A DNA stretch of 64,000 nucleotides from Lysinibacillus_B sp042920265 (GTDB lineage Bacteria; Bacillota; Bacilli; Bacillales_A; Planococcaceae): NCBI RefSeq assembly GCF_042920265.1, contig NZ_JBDQZI010000009.1, positions 99,976-163,975 of the forward strand. Direction: 5' to 3'. Position 1 is the first letter of the stretch, and each line of letters begins with the position of its first letter. Positions 26,917 through 35,132 of this stretch are shown one piece after another. A program made the position numbers and the translations under genes. Under the pieces are notes generated by a model. The model did not search any database. It was not told the origin of the DNA and saw nothing but the letters and a program-made list of their open reading frames with translations.

Positions 26917-27825
26917 ATGTTGAAAGAAAAAGAATTTTATGCCGTGGAGAAAGTTTCATTTAAAGATTTACTAAAATGGCGAGTTGAAAGATTCCTGAAA
27001 AAGAAAGATCTTTCGTTTCAGGTCCCACATATTGAAAAAGTGGACACAGAATTTATTGGAAGTAATCGTCAGGTAACTGCTGTGACTTGGATTGGTCATG
27101 CAACCTTTTTAATTCAAATGAAGGGGTTAAATATACTGTCCGACCCTGTGTGGGCATCAAGACTAGGGTTTGAAAAAAGGTTAACTAAACCCGGCGTGCC
27201 GATTGAACATATTCCGGACATTGATATTGTTCTAATTTCACATAATCATTATGATCATCTTGACTTTCGTACCTTAATTAAGTTAAAGGGCAATCCACTA
27301 TTTTTAGTTCCGAAAGGATTAAAAATCACCTTTTTAAGAAAAGGGCTAAATAATACGAAAGAATTCTCTTGGTGGGATTCGATGTTTCACAAGGGATTAA
27401 AAATTTCTTTTATCCCCTCCCTTCATTGGTCACGAAGAAACCTGAATGATTTAAATAAATCCTTGTGGGGCGGGTGGATGATTGAAGGGGACAAAGCTAA
27501 TATTTATTTTGTTGGTGATTCTGGCTATCATAATGGTTTTAAACAAATTGGAAGGCAATTTAAGGTGGATTGCGTCTTAATGCCAATTGGGTCCTATGAA
27601 CCGGAATGGTTTATGGAATCGCAACATCTCACACCAGAACAAGCGGTACAGGGATACCAGGATTTAAAAGCGGATCTCTTTATTCCGATGCATTACGATT
27701 CTTTTCGTCTTGCAGATGACACGCCCAAAGAAGCACTGGATCGTTTAGTAGCTAAGTGGCATAACAAGAGGCTTGATATGGAGAATTTAAAAATTTTAAA
27801 GTTGGGAGAAACACTAGTTTTCTAG
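26917..27825 (+). CDS. MBL-fold metal-dependent hydrolase (NAPE-PLD/UlaG-like)
   Basis: This 302-residue metallo-beta-lactamase-fold protein has WIGHATFLIQ (about residue 57), the zinc-binding SHNHYDHLD motif (HxHxDH, about 107-115), HWSRR, a conserved GDSGYH Asp, and MHYDSF near the C-terminus. The layout matches the Lactamase_B_2 group with NAPE-phospholipase D-like members. The start at 26917 has AAAGGGGA seven bases upstream. Substrate not predictable. It lies in an accessory-looking stretch after a transposase relic. Confidence 0.85.
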   Translation: MLKEKEFYAVEKVSFKDLLKWRVERFLKKKDLSFQVPHIEKVDTEFIGSNRQVTAVTWIGHATFLIQMKGLNILSDPVWASRLGFEKRLTKPGVPIEHIPDIDIVLISHNHYDHLDFRTLIKLKGNPLFLVPKGLKITFLRKGLNNTKEFSWWDSMFHKGLKISFIPSLHWSRRNLNDLNKSLWGGWMIEGDKANIYFVGDSGYHNGFKQIGRQFKVDCVLMPIGSYEPEWFMESQHLTPEQAVQGYQDLKADLFIPMHYDSFRLADDTPKEALDRLVAKWHNKRLDMENLKILKLGETLVF

Positions 27826-28309
27826 GCGGTATAGCTGCATGGTTTTTGAAAAATAATATGTCTATGTATGTTGCATATTTAAAATTGCTTTATAGAAGTT
27901 ATACTGCTAAATAGTTGTAACATGGCTAGTTTGGTATTTGTTACTGTAGTACCAATTAAGACTTTAGCGATTAAATAAAGATCGATGTCATCTGTTTTCA
28001 TTAAGAGAATAGTCTTTTTCCATAAGGACACGCACGATGTTTTCATACATAGTGACTCATAAACTTAATACAATGAATACTCGTTGGACTTGATATGAAT
28101 GTTTCGCCTGTCCAATCTTTTCAATCAAGAGGCTCATCCTTGTTTGCTTCATCATAAATGATAAAGGATGATTTAGTGTGAGAAAACTTGTCCGCTTGTT
28201 TTTGTCTATTATTAGTCATATATGAAAAATACATGTTTTGTGATTGTCTACATTCATTGTCATCAGGATATGCCTTCTTCTAAAATGAAGGCAATGGAGG
28301 CGTCAGCAG
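27826..28309. other. intergenic stretch with no intact gene
   Basis: About 480 AT-rich bases. On the minus strand short reading pieces are broken by stops (for example MYENIVRVLMEKDYSLNENR, then a frameshift), which suggests a decayed gene I could not identify. The NO synthase ribosome-binding site GGAGG lies at the right end. Confidence 0.4.
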
Positions 28310-29380
28310 ATGAACTTATTATTAAAAAATGAACGTGAACGACAAGAAGTAATCGAGTTTTTAAATAAATATAAACAAGAAAAAGAAATGACCGAAGTAT
28401 GGTTACAGCAGCGTGTAGCCGAAATCCAAGTAATCGGTAGCTATGAACCGACTTTTGATGAATTAGAATTTGGTGCGCGCGTTGCTTGGCGAAATAGTAA
28501 TAAATGTATCGGGCGTCTTTTTTGGCAGTCACTGCATGTATTTGATGAGCGCAGTCTACAAAATGAGGAAGATATTTTTCACGCATTATTGAGACATATT
28601 GATTATGCAACAAACGAAGGGAAAATCCGCCCTGCTATTACAGTGTTTGCATCAAAGAGGGTACGCGTTTGGAATCACCAGCTTATCCGCTACGCAGGGT
28701 ATGAAACGACGAAGGGCATTGTTGGTGATCCAGATTCGGTTACTTTCACAAGACAATGTATGAAGCTTGGTTGGCAGGGGGAGGGCACACCATTCGATGT
28801 GTTACCACTCGTCATTCAGGTAGATGGTAAACAGCCTAAGTGGTTTGAGATTCCAAAATCGTATGTACTGGAAGTAGACATTACACATCCTGAGTATCCT
28901 GCCTTTCAAGAGCTACAATTAAAATGGTATGCGGTGCCGATTATTTCGAGTATGCGTTTTAATTGTGGTGGCATTGATTTTGAGGCCGCGCCGTTTAATG
29001 GTTGGTATATGGGTACAGAGATTGGCGCACGCAATTTGGCAGATACGAATCGTTATAATTGTTTGCCAAAGGTAGCAGATGTAATAGGGCTGAAGCGTGA
29101 GACAAATAGTTCATTATGGAAGGACCGCGCTTTAGTAGAATTGAACATTGCGGTACTGCATTCCTTTAAGGAGGCAGGTGTCAGCATTGTCGACCATCAT
29201 ACAGCAGCACAGCAATTTAAGCTGTTTCAAGAACAGGAAGGAAAATCCAATCGTGATGTCACTGGCAACTGGACGTGGTTAATCCCACCTATATCACCGG
29301 CTACGACACATATTTTCCATCAGCCGATTCCTAATATTATTCATAAACCAAATTATTTTTATCAAAAAAATCCATATTAG
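28310..29380 (+). CDS. nos: nitric oxide synthase oxygenase (bacterial NOS)
   Basis: This 356-residue haem/pterin oxygenase makes nitric oxide from arginine using a general reductase. Haem-thiolate Cys66 lies in the hallmark WRNSNKCIGR. The substrate-binding region (FNGWYMGTEIG with the conserved Glu) and the C-terminal PPISPATTHIFHQ are present. Length matches Bacillus NOS, which lacks the zinc N-hook and the reductase domain. ATG 28310 has GGAGG eleven bases upstream. Bacterial NO is linked to protection from oxidants and antibiotics. It is a single-gene unit with its own terminator. Confidence 0.96.
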   Translation: MNLLLKNERERQEVIEFLNKYKQEKEMTEVWLQQRVAEIQVIGSYEPTFDELEFGARVAWRNSNKCIGRLFWQSLHVFDERSLQNEEDIFHALLRHIDYATNEGKIRPAITVFASKRVRVWNHQLIRYAGYETTKGIVGDPDSVTFTRQCMKLGWQGEGTPFDVLPLVIQVDGKQPKWFEIPKSYVLEVDITHPEYPAFQELQLKWYAVPIISSMRFNCGGIDFEAAPFNGWYMGTEIGARNLADTNRYNCLPKVADVIGLKRETNSSLWKDRALVELNIAVLHSFKEAGVSIVDHHTAAQQFKLFQEQEGKSNRDVTGNWTWLIPPISPATTHIFHQPIPNIIHKPNYFYQKNPY

Positions 29381-29390
29381 CGAACTATTC

Positions 29391-29420
29391 ATAGCCCAAT
29401 TTGTCTGGGCTATTTTGTTT
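29391..29420 (+). terminator. terminator after nos
   Basis: ATAGCCCA (29391-29398) pairs with TGGGCTAT (29406-29413), followed by TTTGTTTT. Confidence 0.8.
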
Positions 29421-29512
29421 TATTTTTATACTTTTGTTTGAAATTTCAAACAAAATAAACTAGAAATTTCCCCCTGTTCTTGTTAAACTGTTCCATAACG
29501 ATAAAACTGAAT

Positions 29513-29705
29513 GATTTTTGGTGCTAATGCAAATTAGCTTAAAAGGGAAGTACGGTGAAAGTCCGTCGCTGTCCCGCAACTGTAATTCGGAGCAAATCAC
29601 ATAGAAGCCACTGTTTATAACGGGAAGGTGTGAGGAGCATTGATGATAAGCCAGGAAACCTGCCAAAAATTAAGCCCGATTCAACCTACGAGGATAGGTG
29701 CGAAG
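29513..29705 (+). ncRNA. cobalamin riboswitch
   Basis: The conserved core is present: GGTGC at 29520, AAAAGGGAAG, a GGTGAAAGTCC segment, CTGTCCCGCAACTGTA and the B12 box AGCCAGGAAACCTGCC (29649-29664). The P1 ends TTTTTGG and CCAAAAA pair. A small hairpin after the B12 box (29684-29699) is in the position of the kissing-loop stem P13. The next gene on the strand is the CntA-like binding protein at 30095, so adenosyl- or hydroxocobalamin should repress that operon. Confidence 0.92.
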
Positions 29706-29775
29706 TAAAGCAAATGTTCAATTTGCTTATTTACTTATGCACCCATGCACTTTCTCTTAGGAAGTGTATTTTTTT
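29705..29775 (+). terminator. expression platform and terminator of the cobalamin riboswitch
   Basis: A hairpin with AGCAAAT/ATTTGCT arms (about 29705-29734) precedes a terminator, CACTTTC (29748-29754) with GGAAGTG (29760-29766) and a run of T (29769-29775). The layout fits control by premature termination. Confidence 0.75.
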
Positions 29776-29804
29776 ATGCGCTTTTTTGTTAATGAAAAAG
29801 AAGA

Positions 29805-29857
29805 TTGTTATTTTAAATGAAAAGTGTATAATTTAATTGATAATAGTAATCATTACT
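29805..29857 (+). promoter_or_regulatory. promoter with overlapping Fur box (distal)
   Basis: The -35 is TTGTTA (29805-29810), then a 16-bp spacer, then a perfect -10 TATAAT (29827-29832). GATAATAGTAATCATTACT (29839-29857) matches the 19-bp Fur consensus at 15 positions and covers the expected start site. This is a second, iron-regulated promoter downstream of the riboswitch terminator. Confidence 0.75.
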
Positions 29858-30054
29858 GTTTTAGTGGATTCATAATTTAAGCAAGGAGGGGATAAAGGTA
29901 AATCGCTGAGAAAGTATGTAGTGATTTTAGCAATTGATAAGGAATAGTATTTATGAAAAATGATATTATTTCTCACTTCATTTTCAGTCAAGAAATGACA
30001 AGGATACATAAACACGATGTTTACTATACGGTGAAATGACTTATCAATCAGGAT

Positions 30055-30073
30055 GATAATAAGAATCATTTTC
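30055..30073 (+). promoter_or_regulatory. Fur box (proximal) before the cnt-like operon
   Basis: GATAATAAGAATCATTTTC matches the classical 19-bp Fur consensus at 16 positions. It lies just upstream of the AGGAGG of the binding-protein gene. Confidence 0.75.
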
Positions 30074-30094
30074 TAGAAAATAGGAGGAATAACA

Positions 30095-31693
30095 GTGAAG
30101 CGTATTTATATTTTATTTATATCAGTGATGATATTGATGCTGTTAACAGCATGTGGTAATGATGAGCAAACAACAGCTACATCTGCAAAGGAATCGAGTA
30201 ATACACTAGTGATGTCTTGGCCAAAGGATATTGGGGAAGTGAATCCACATTTATACTCGCCAAATGAAATGTTTGCCCAAGCAATGTTGTATGATCCGTT
30301 AGTGGTGTATGAAAACGATGGTACGATTTCACCAGGATTAGCGGAATCATGGGACATGTCACCAGATGGGAAGATCTATACATTCAAGCTACGTGAAGGT
30401 GTGCAATATTCCGATGGTTCATTGCTCACAGGTGAAAATGTAAAACGTAATTTTGATACCGTTATCGCAAATAGTGCAGCACATAGCTGGTTAGAGGTAG
30501 TGACTGTTATTGACCAAGTAGAAGTAGTGGATAACACAACGGTAAAAATTCATTTGAAAGAGGCGTATTATCCATTCCTACAAGAGTTATCACTTATTCG
30601 TCCGCTTCGTATGCTAGGGGACGCGGGATTCCCGAAAAGTGGTAGTACGGCAGATGGGATTGAAAAAGCAATCGGTACAGGTCCATGGATTTTAACTGCG
30701 TATGAGCAAGATCGTTATGCAGAATTTACACGTAATGAAAACTATTGGGGCAAAAAGCCGTCGATTGAAAAAGTAGTAGTAAAAGTGATTGCCGATTCGC
30801 AAGCACGTATGATGGCCTTAGAAAAAGGGGATATCGATTTAATTTTTGGTAGTGGGCAGCTTGTACCAGCTGAATTTGCAACATTACAGCAAAATAATCA
30901 GTACGTCACAAAAGTGTCAGAGCCTTTATCGACACGTATTTTATCTTTCAATACAACATACGGCGTGACACAAGACAAGGCCGTGCGTATTGCATTACAG
31001 CATGCAATTGATCGACAAACGATTGTGGAGCACGTATTAAACGGTTTAGAGCAAGAAGCACGTTCATTATTTGCACCAGGCTTCCCTTATAGTGATATTG
31101 AAGTAGAATCATATGCTTATGACGTACAAAAAGCGGCTGCTATTTTGGATGAAGCAGGCTGGGTAATGGATGAAAAGACAGGTATACGAGTCAAGAATGG
31201 TGAAACGCTGACACTGACCGTTCCTTATAACAGCAGTGAGCAAGTGCATAAGGCCATCTTTGAATATTTGCAAGGTATATGGAAAGAGATTGGTGTGGAA
31301 GTCAATTTAATGGGGGAAGAAAGTCAAACAGTCTATATGCGTTCAAAAGAAGGCGAATATAATCTCATGTTCAATGATACATGGGGAGCGCCTTATGATC
31401 CGCATATGTACCTGCGTACAATGACAGGTGAAAAACAAATCGGTTTTTATGCGAAAGCGGGTATCGAGTCAAATGAAAAGTTAACAGATGATATTACACG
31501 TGTGATTCGTTCAACCGATGAAGCACAGCGTCACGCGCTGTACGAAAGTATTATTCAAACGATTCAAAGTGAAGCGATTTTCATGCCCATTTCATATCGT
31601 CAAAATTATTTAGTGGCGAACGATGTATTCGAAACGATTACATTCTCCCCACAACAATACGAAGTACCAATCAATTTGTATGAAATGAAGTGA
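30095..31693 (+). CDS. cntA: metallophore/nickel-type ABC substrate-binding lipoprotein (CntA-like)
   Basis: This 532-residue family-5 solute-binding protein has a lipoprotein signal (lipobox LTAC, Cys20). The family segment KIYTFKLREGVQYSDGSLLTG is near residue 90, and a NikA/CntA-like region NYWGKKPSIEKVVVKVI lies near 220. The GTG start has AGGAGG seven bases upstream. It is the first gene of a six-gene operon in the order of cntABCDFE, under a cobalamin riboswitch and Fur boxes, which points to uptake of a metal-metallophore complex (cobalt, nickel, iron or zinc) and not peptides. Metal or ligand specificity is inferred, not seen. Confidence 0.8.
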   Translation: MKRIYILFISVMILMLLTACGNDEQTTATSAKESSNTLVMSWPKDIGEVNPHLYSPNEMFAQAMLYDPLVVYENDGTISPGLAESWDMSPDGKIYTFKLREGVQYSDGSLLTGENVKRNFDTVIANSAAHSWLEVVTVIDQVEVVDNTTVKIHLKEAYYPFLQELSLIRPLRMLGDAGFPKSGSTADGIEKAIGTGPWILTAYEQDRYAEFTRNENYWGKKPSIEKVVVKVIADSQARMMALEKGDIDLIFGSGQLVPAEFATLQQNNQYVTKVSEPLSTRILSFNTTYGVTQDKAVRIALQHAIDRQTIVEHVLNGLEQEARSLFAPGFPYSDIEVESYAYDVQKAAAILDEAGWVMDEKTGIRVKNGETLTLTVPYNSSEQVHKAIFEYLQGIWKEIGVEVNLMGEESQTVYMRSKEGEYNLMFNDTWGAPYDPHMYLRTMTGEKQIGFYAKAGIESNEKLTDDITRVIRSTDEAQRHALYESIIQTIQSEAIFMPISYRQNYLVANDVFETITFSPQQYEVPINLYEMK

Positions 31694-31697
31694 TGAG

Positions 31698-32639
31698 ATG
31701 GGGCAATTTTTAACGAAACGTCTACTGAGCATGGTGCTAGCGCTATGGGGGATCACAATCATTGCCTTCTTCTTAGTACGTGTGATGCCCGTTGATCCAA
31801 TAGAGGCATATTTTCAAGCTAATCAATTGCCTGTAACCGAAGAGGCGATGGAACAAGTACGTGAGGAACATGGGCTAAATCAGCCTATGTTCACGCAGTA
31901 CGTACAATGGCTATCAGGTGCTATTCAGTTTAATTTTGGGACATCCTTTATGACGAATAATGCGGTAAGTGAAGAACTATTTAGCCGTTTTAGTGTGACG
32001 ATGCAGCTAGCGGTTGTTGCCTTTCTTTTTATTTTGTTGCTATGTGTACCAATTGGAATCATCAGTGCTGTCAAGCGCGATTCTTGGTTTGACCGCATGA
32101 CGCGCTTAACGATTTTCTCGATTGCTTCGATGCCGAGCTTTTGGTTAGCCTTTGTGTTAGTTTATACGGTGGCATTAAAGCTCGATTTATTACCGTTAAT
32201 GGGCTGGGGAACAGTAGATACGATGATCTTACCTGCTTTAACGCTGGCGCTAGGGGTTGTCCCGTATTATGTACGCATGATTCGGACGAGCATGATTGAG
32301 CAAATGGATCAGCCATTTGTGACATTTGCGCGAGCGCGTGGAGTACCAGAGCATATTATTATTCGTCGTCATATTTTTAAAGGGACGCTCACACCATTAA
32401 TTACGTCACTCGCCATGACGATCGGTGTACTGCTAGGCGGAGCAGCAATTGTCGAGATTGTTTTTACGATCCCAGGTATGGGTCGTTTTATTGTAGAAGC
32501 GATCATAGCGCGTGATTATTACGTTTTACAGGCATTTATTTTTATCATTGGTTTCTTCTATATCGTGATTAATTTTATGGCTGATTTGGTGTGTGCGTGG
32601 ATTGATCCGCGTATTCGTATAAAGGAGGATGCTTCGTGA
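31698..32639 (+). CDS. cntB: ABC transporter permease (NikB/CntB-like)
   Basis: This 313-residue permease opens FLTKRLLSMVLALWGITIIAFF-like and carries the NikB/DppB pattern FGTSFMTNNAVSEELFSRF. The coupling loop is FARARGVPEHIIIRRHIFKG and the C-terminus WIDPRIRIKEDAS. It begins four bases after the binding-protein stop, with only a weak ribosome-binding site (GTGATGAG), and overlaps the next gene by four bases. It forms the channel with the CntC-like subunit. Confidence 0.85.
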   Translation: MGQFLTKRLLSMVLALWGITIIAFFLVRVMPVDPIEAYFQANQLPVTEEAMEQVREEHGLNQPMFTQYVQWLSGAIQFNFGTSFMTNNAVSEELFSRFSVTMQLAVVAFLFILLLCVPIGIISAVKRDSWFDRMTRLTIFSIASMPSFWLAFVLVYTVALKLDLLPLMGWGTVDTMILPALTLALGVVPYYVRMIRTSMIEQMDQPFVTFARARGVPEHIIIRRHIFKGTLTPLITSLAMTIGVLLGGAAIVEIVFTIPGMGRFIVEAIIARDYYVLQAFIFIIGFFYIVINFMADLVCAWIDPRIRIKEDAS

Positions 32640-33442
32640 ACAAAAAATGGGCACTTTATATGAGTAGTTTTTTAGTAGGCGTTTTATTTTTAGTAGCGAT
32701 TTTTGCGCCGTGGTTAATGCCAAATGATCCACATGCACCGAATATAGCCATGAAGTTGCAAGGCTTTTCAGCGCAGTATCCATTAGGCACCGATCATTTA
32801 GGGCGCTGTGTATTGTCACGGCTAATCGAGGGGGCTCGGGTTTCCCTATCCATTGCTTTTGTTGTGTTAGTGGCAACACTTGTGATTAGTATGGTCGTTG
32901 GGTTAACGGCGGGCTTTATAGGGGGCTGGCTAGATATGCTTCTTATGCGGATTTGTGATATTTTGCTGGCTATTCCGAATTTTATTTTTGCGTTAGTCAT
33001 TGTCGGGGCATTAGGTGCTGGCATGAAAAATTTACTCATTGCGATTGTACTGGTCACATGGGTCGGCTTTGCGCGCATTATTCGTAATATGGTCGTGAGT
33101 TTAAAGGAAACAGATTATGTCACGTATGCCCGTATTTGCGGTGTATCGAAATGGAAGATTGTTGTGCGACATATTTTACCGTTCGTCTTCCCACAAATGC
33201 TCTTGCTGAAATTCATTGGATTAGGCTCAACCATTTTAATGATCTCGGAATTGTCCTTCTTAGGGCTAGGTGTGACAGCACCAACTGCTGAATGGGGCAT
33301 GATGATTAGCGAAAGTAAGACATACTTACTGACAAAGCCCGAATTGATGCTCATTCCGGGGATAATGATTTCGATTACGGTCCTTATTTTTAATGCTTTT
33401 GGGGATGCACTACGAGACGTACTCGATCCGAAAACGACATAG
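32636..33442 (+). CDS. cntC: ABC transporter permease (NikC/CntC-like)
   Basis: This 268-residue permease is compact compared with the OppC-type subunit at 20371, as usual for NikC/CntC. It keeps YPLGTDHLGRCVLSRLIEGAR, five to six helices, the coupling loop YARICGVSKWKIVVRHILPF and the DALRDVLDPKTT C-terminus. The GTG start overlaps the upstream stop (GTGA), with AAAGGAGG in front. Confidence 0.85.
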   Translation: MNKKWALYMSSFLVGVLFLVAIFAPWLMPNDPHAPNIAMKLQGFSAQYPLGTDHLGRCVLSRLIEGARVSLSIAFVVLVATLVISMVVGLTAGFIGGWLDMLLMRICDILLAIPNFIFALVIVGALGAGMKNLLIAIVLVTWVGFARIIRNMVVSLKETDYVTYARICGVSKWKIVVRHILPFVFPQMLLLKFIGLGSTILMISELSFLGLGVTAPTAEWGMMISESKTYLLTKPELMLIPGIMISITVLIFNAFGDALRDVLDPKTT

Positions 33443-33453
33443 GAGGGCTGAAC

Positions 33454-34323
33454 ATGTTAGCCGTTGAAAATTTAAATGTTACATTGCGAAATGGTCATGT
33501 CGAAAAGCATGTGCTGCACAACATCAGCTTCTCTATACCGAAAGGAAAGGTAGTCGGTATTATCGGGGAAAGTGGCAGTGGAAAATCTGTATTATGTACA
33601 ACGATTATGCAATTATTTCGCGAAAAACGAACAGTAACAGGCAACCTTTCTTTTAATGGCATGTCTTTAGTTGAGCTGTCTGAAAAAGAAATGCGGAAAC
33701 TACGCGGGAACGAAATGGCACTCATTATGCAAAATCCGATGGCGATGTTTAATCCCATTGTTACGATTGGTGAACATTTTACAGAGACAATTCAAGCACA
33801 TCGAAAAATAACAAAAAAACAGGCGACTGCGCATGCAAAGGAGCAGCTGAAAAGGTTTCAATTATTTGATGAAAATATATTAAAGAAATATCCACATGAG
33901 TTGAGCGGGGGTATGCTGCAGCGTGTCATGATTGCGATTGCGGCGAGTTTAAATCCGTCTCTATTATTAGCGGATGAGCCGACGACAGCACTTGATACGA
34001 CGACACAGCTTGAAATTTTAAAAGAGTTAAAACAATTACATGCTACGACAGAGATGTCCATGCTCATTGTCTCACATGATTTAGGTGTCATTGCTAATTT
34101 AGCTGAGGAAATTATTGTGATGCGTCACGGGGTTATTGTAGAAAAGGGACCAACTAGCCATATTTTACAGCATCCACGTCACCGTTACTCGCAACGACTT
34201 GTTGCAGCACGAGATGAGCATAGTCAATTAGCGGATTTAATCGACCGTTTTGATGAAGAAATTACAGGTGAATTAATGCAATGTGATCCAGGTCATTGGG
34301 TTCGAATGGAGGGAAGCGCGTGA
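33454..34323 (+). CDS. cntD: ABC transporter ATP-binding protein (NikD/CntD-like)
   Basis: This 289-residue ATPase has Walker A GESGSGKS, Q-loop IMQNPMAMFNP, signature LSGGMLQR, Walker B LLLADEPTTALD and H-loop SHD. It lacks the cysteine-rich C-terminal extension of OppD, which fits the nickel/metallophore branch. AGGAGG precedes the ATG. The stop overlaps the next GTG (GTGA). Confidence 0.85.
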   Translation: MLAVENLNVTLRNGHVEKHVLHNISFSIPKGKVVGIIGESGSGKSVLCTTIMQLFREKRTVTGNLSFNGMSLVELSEKEMRKLRGNEMALIMQNPMAMFNPIVTIGEHFTETIQAHRKITKKQATAHAKEQLKRFQLFDENILKKYPHELSGGMLQRVMIAIAASLNPSLLLADEPTTALDTTTQLEILKELKQLHATTEMSMLIVSHDLGVIANLAEEIIVMRHGVIVEKGPTSHILQHPRHRYSQRLVAARDEHSQLADLIDRFDEEITGELMQCDPGHWVRMEGSA

Positions 34324-35132
34324 TTACAATTGAGCAAGTGTCAAAATGCTATACTAAAAAAGCCTTATTTAAAAAGCCACACCACATTCAAGCAGTAAAG
34401 GATGTATCGCTGACAATTGAAGAAGGCTGTTGCTTTGCATTAGTTGGACAAAGTGGCTCAGGGAAAAGTACGCTTGGCAAAATGCTATTAGGTATTGAAA
34501 AGCCTGATAGTGGATCGATTTATTTCCAACATATAGATATTCACCAAGCAACTAGCAGTGAACGTCGCTTCCTGCAACATGCGTTACAGGTGGTGTTTCA
34601 AGATTGCCATAGTGCCGTAAATCCGAAAATGAAAATCCGAGATATTATTGCTGAACCACTTTGTGTGCATCAAAAGTTAACAAAAGCTGAGATCGAGCAA
34701 ATCGTCGGTGAATTGCTTGAGATGGTCGGGCTAAAAAAAGAGGATATGCTGAAATATCCGCATCAATTTAGCGGCGGGCAATTACAGCGTATTACGATTG
34801 CACGTGCCATTTCGACAAAGCCAAAGCTCATTGTGTTGGATGAATCCATTAATAGCTTAGATATTTTAGTGCAAATTAGTATTTTACAGCTACTGAAACG
34901 ATTACAACAAGAGCTTCGTTTAACATACTTTTTTATTACACATGATCTACATGCGGTGAAATTATTTGCCGATGAAGTAGCGATTATGCATCAAGGACAA
35001 ATTGTGGAGCAAGTAGCGGCTTGTGATTTAGCTTCTGTCCAACATGAAGCAAGTAAGGCTTTGCTCAATGCTCAATTATCCATTGACTGTATTCACAATT
35101 ATTTAGCAGAGGTGGGAGGTCGCGTATCGTGA
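34320..35132 (+). CDS. cntF: ABC transporter ATP-binding protein (NikE/CntF-like)
   Basis: This 270-residue ATPase has Walker A GQSGSGKST, signature FSGGQLQR, a Walker B with LIVLDESINSLD (Ser where Pro-Thr is common) and H-loop THD. The GTG at 34320 is chosen because GGAGGG lies six bases upstream and it overlaps the previous stop; an upstream ATG would sit before that ribosome-binding site. It pairs with the CntD-like ATPase. Confidence 0.85.
   Translation: MITIEQVSKCYTKKALFKKPHHIQAVKDVSLTIEEGCCFALVGQSGSGKSTLGKMLLGIEKPDSGSIYFQHIDIHQATSSERRFLQHALQVVFQDCHSAVNPKMKIRDIIAEPLCVHQKLTKAEIEQIVGELLEMVGLKKEDMLKYPHQFSGGQLQRITIARAISTKPKLIVLDESINSLDILVQISILQLLKRLQQELRLTYFFITHDLHAVKLFADEVAIMHQGQIVEQVAACDLASVQHEASKALLNAQLSIDCIHNYLAEVGGRVS

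Noticed and set aside
29630..29836. 68-codon plus-strand frame starting in the B12 box
   Set aside because: It lies on the cobalamin riboswitch and its terminator, so the open frame is accidental.
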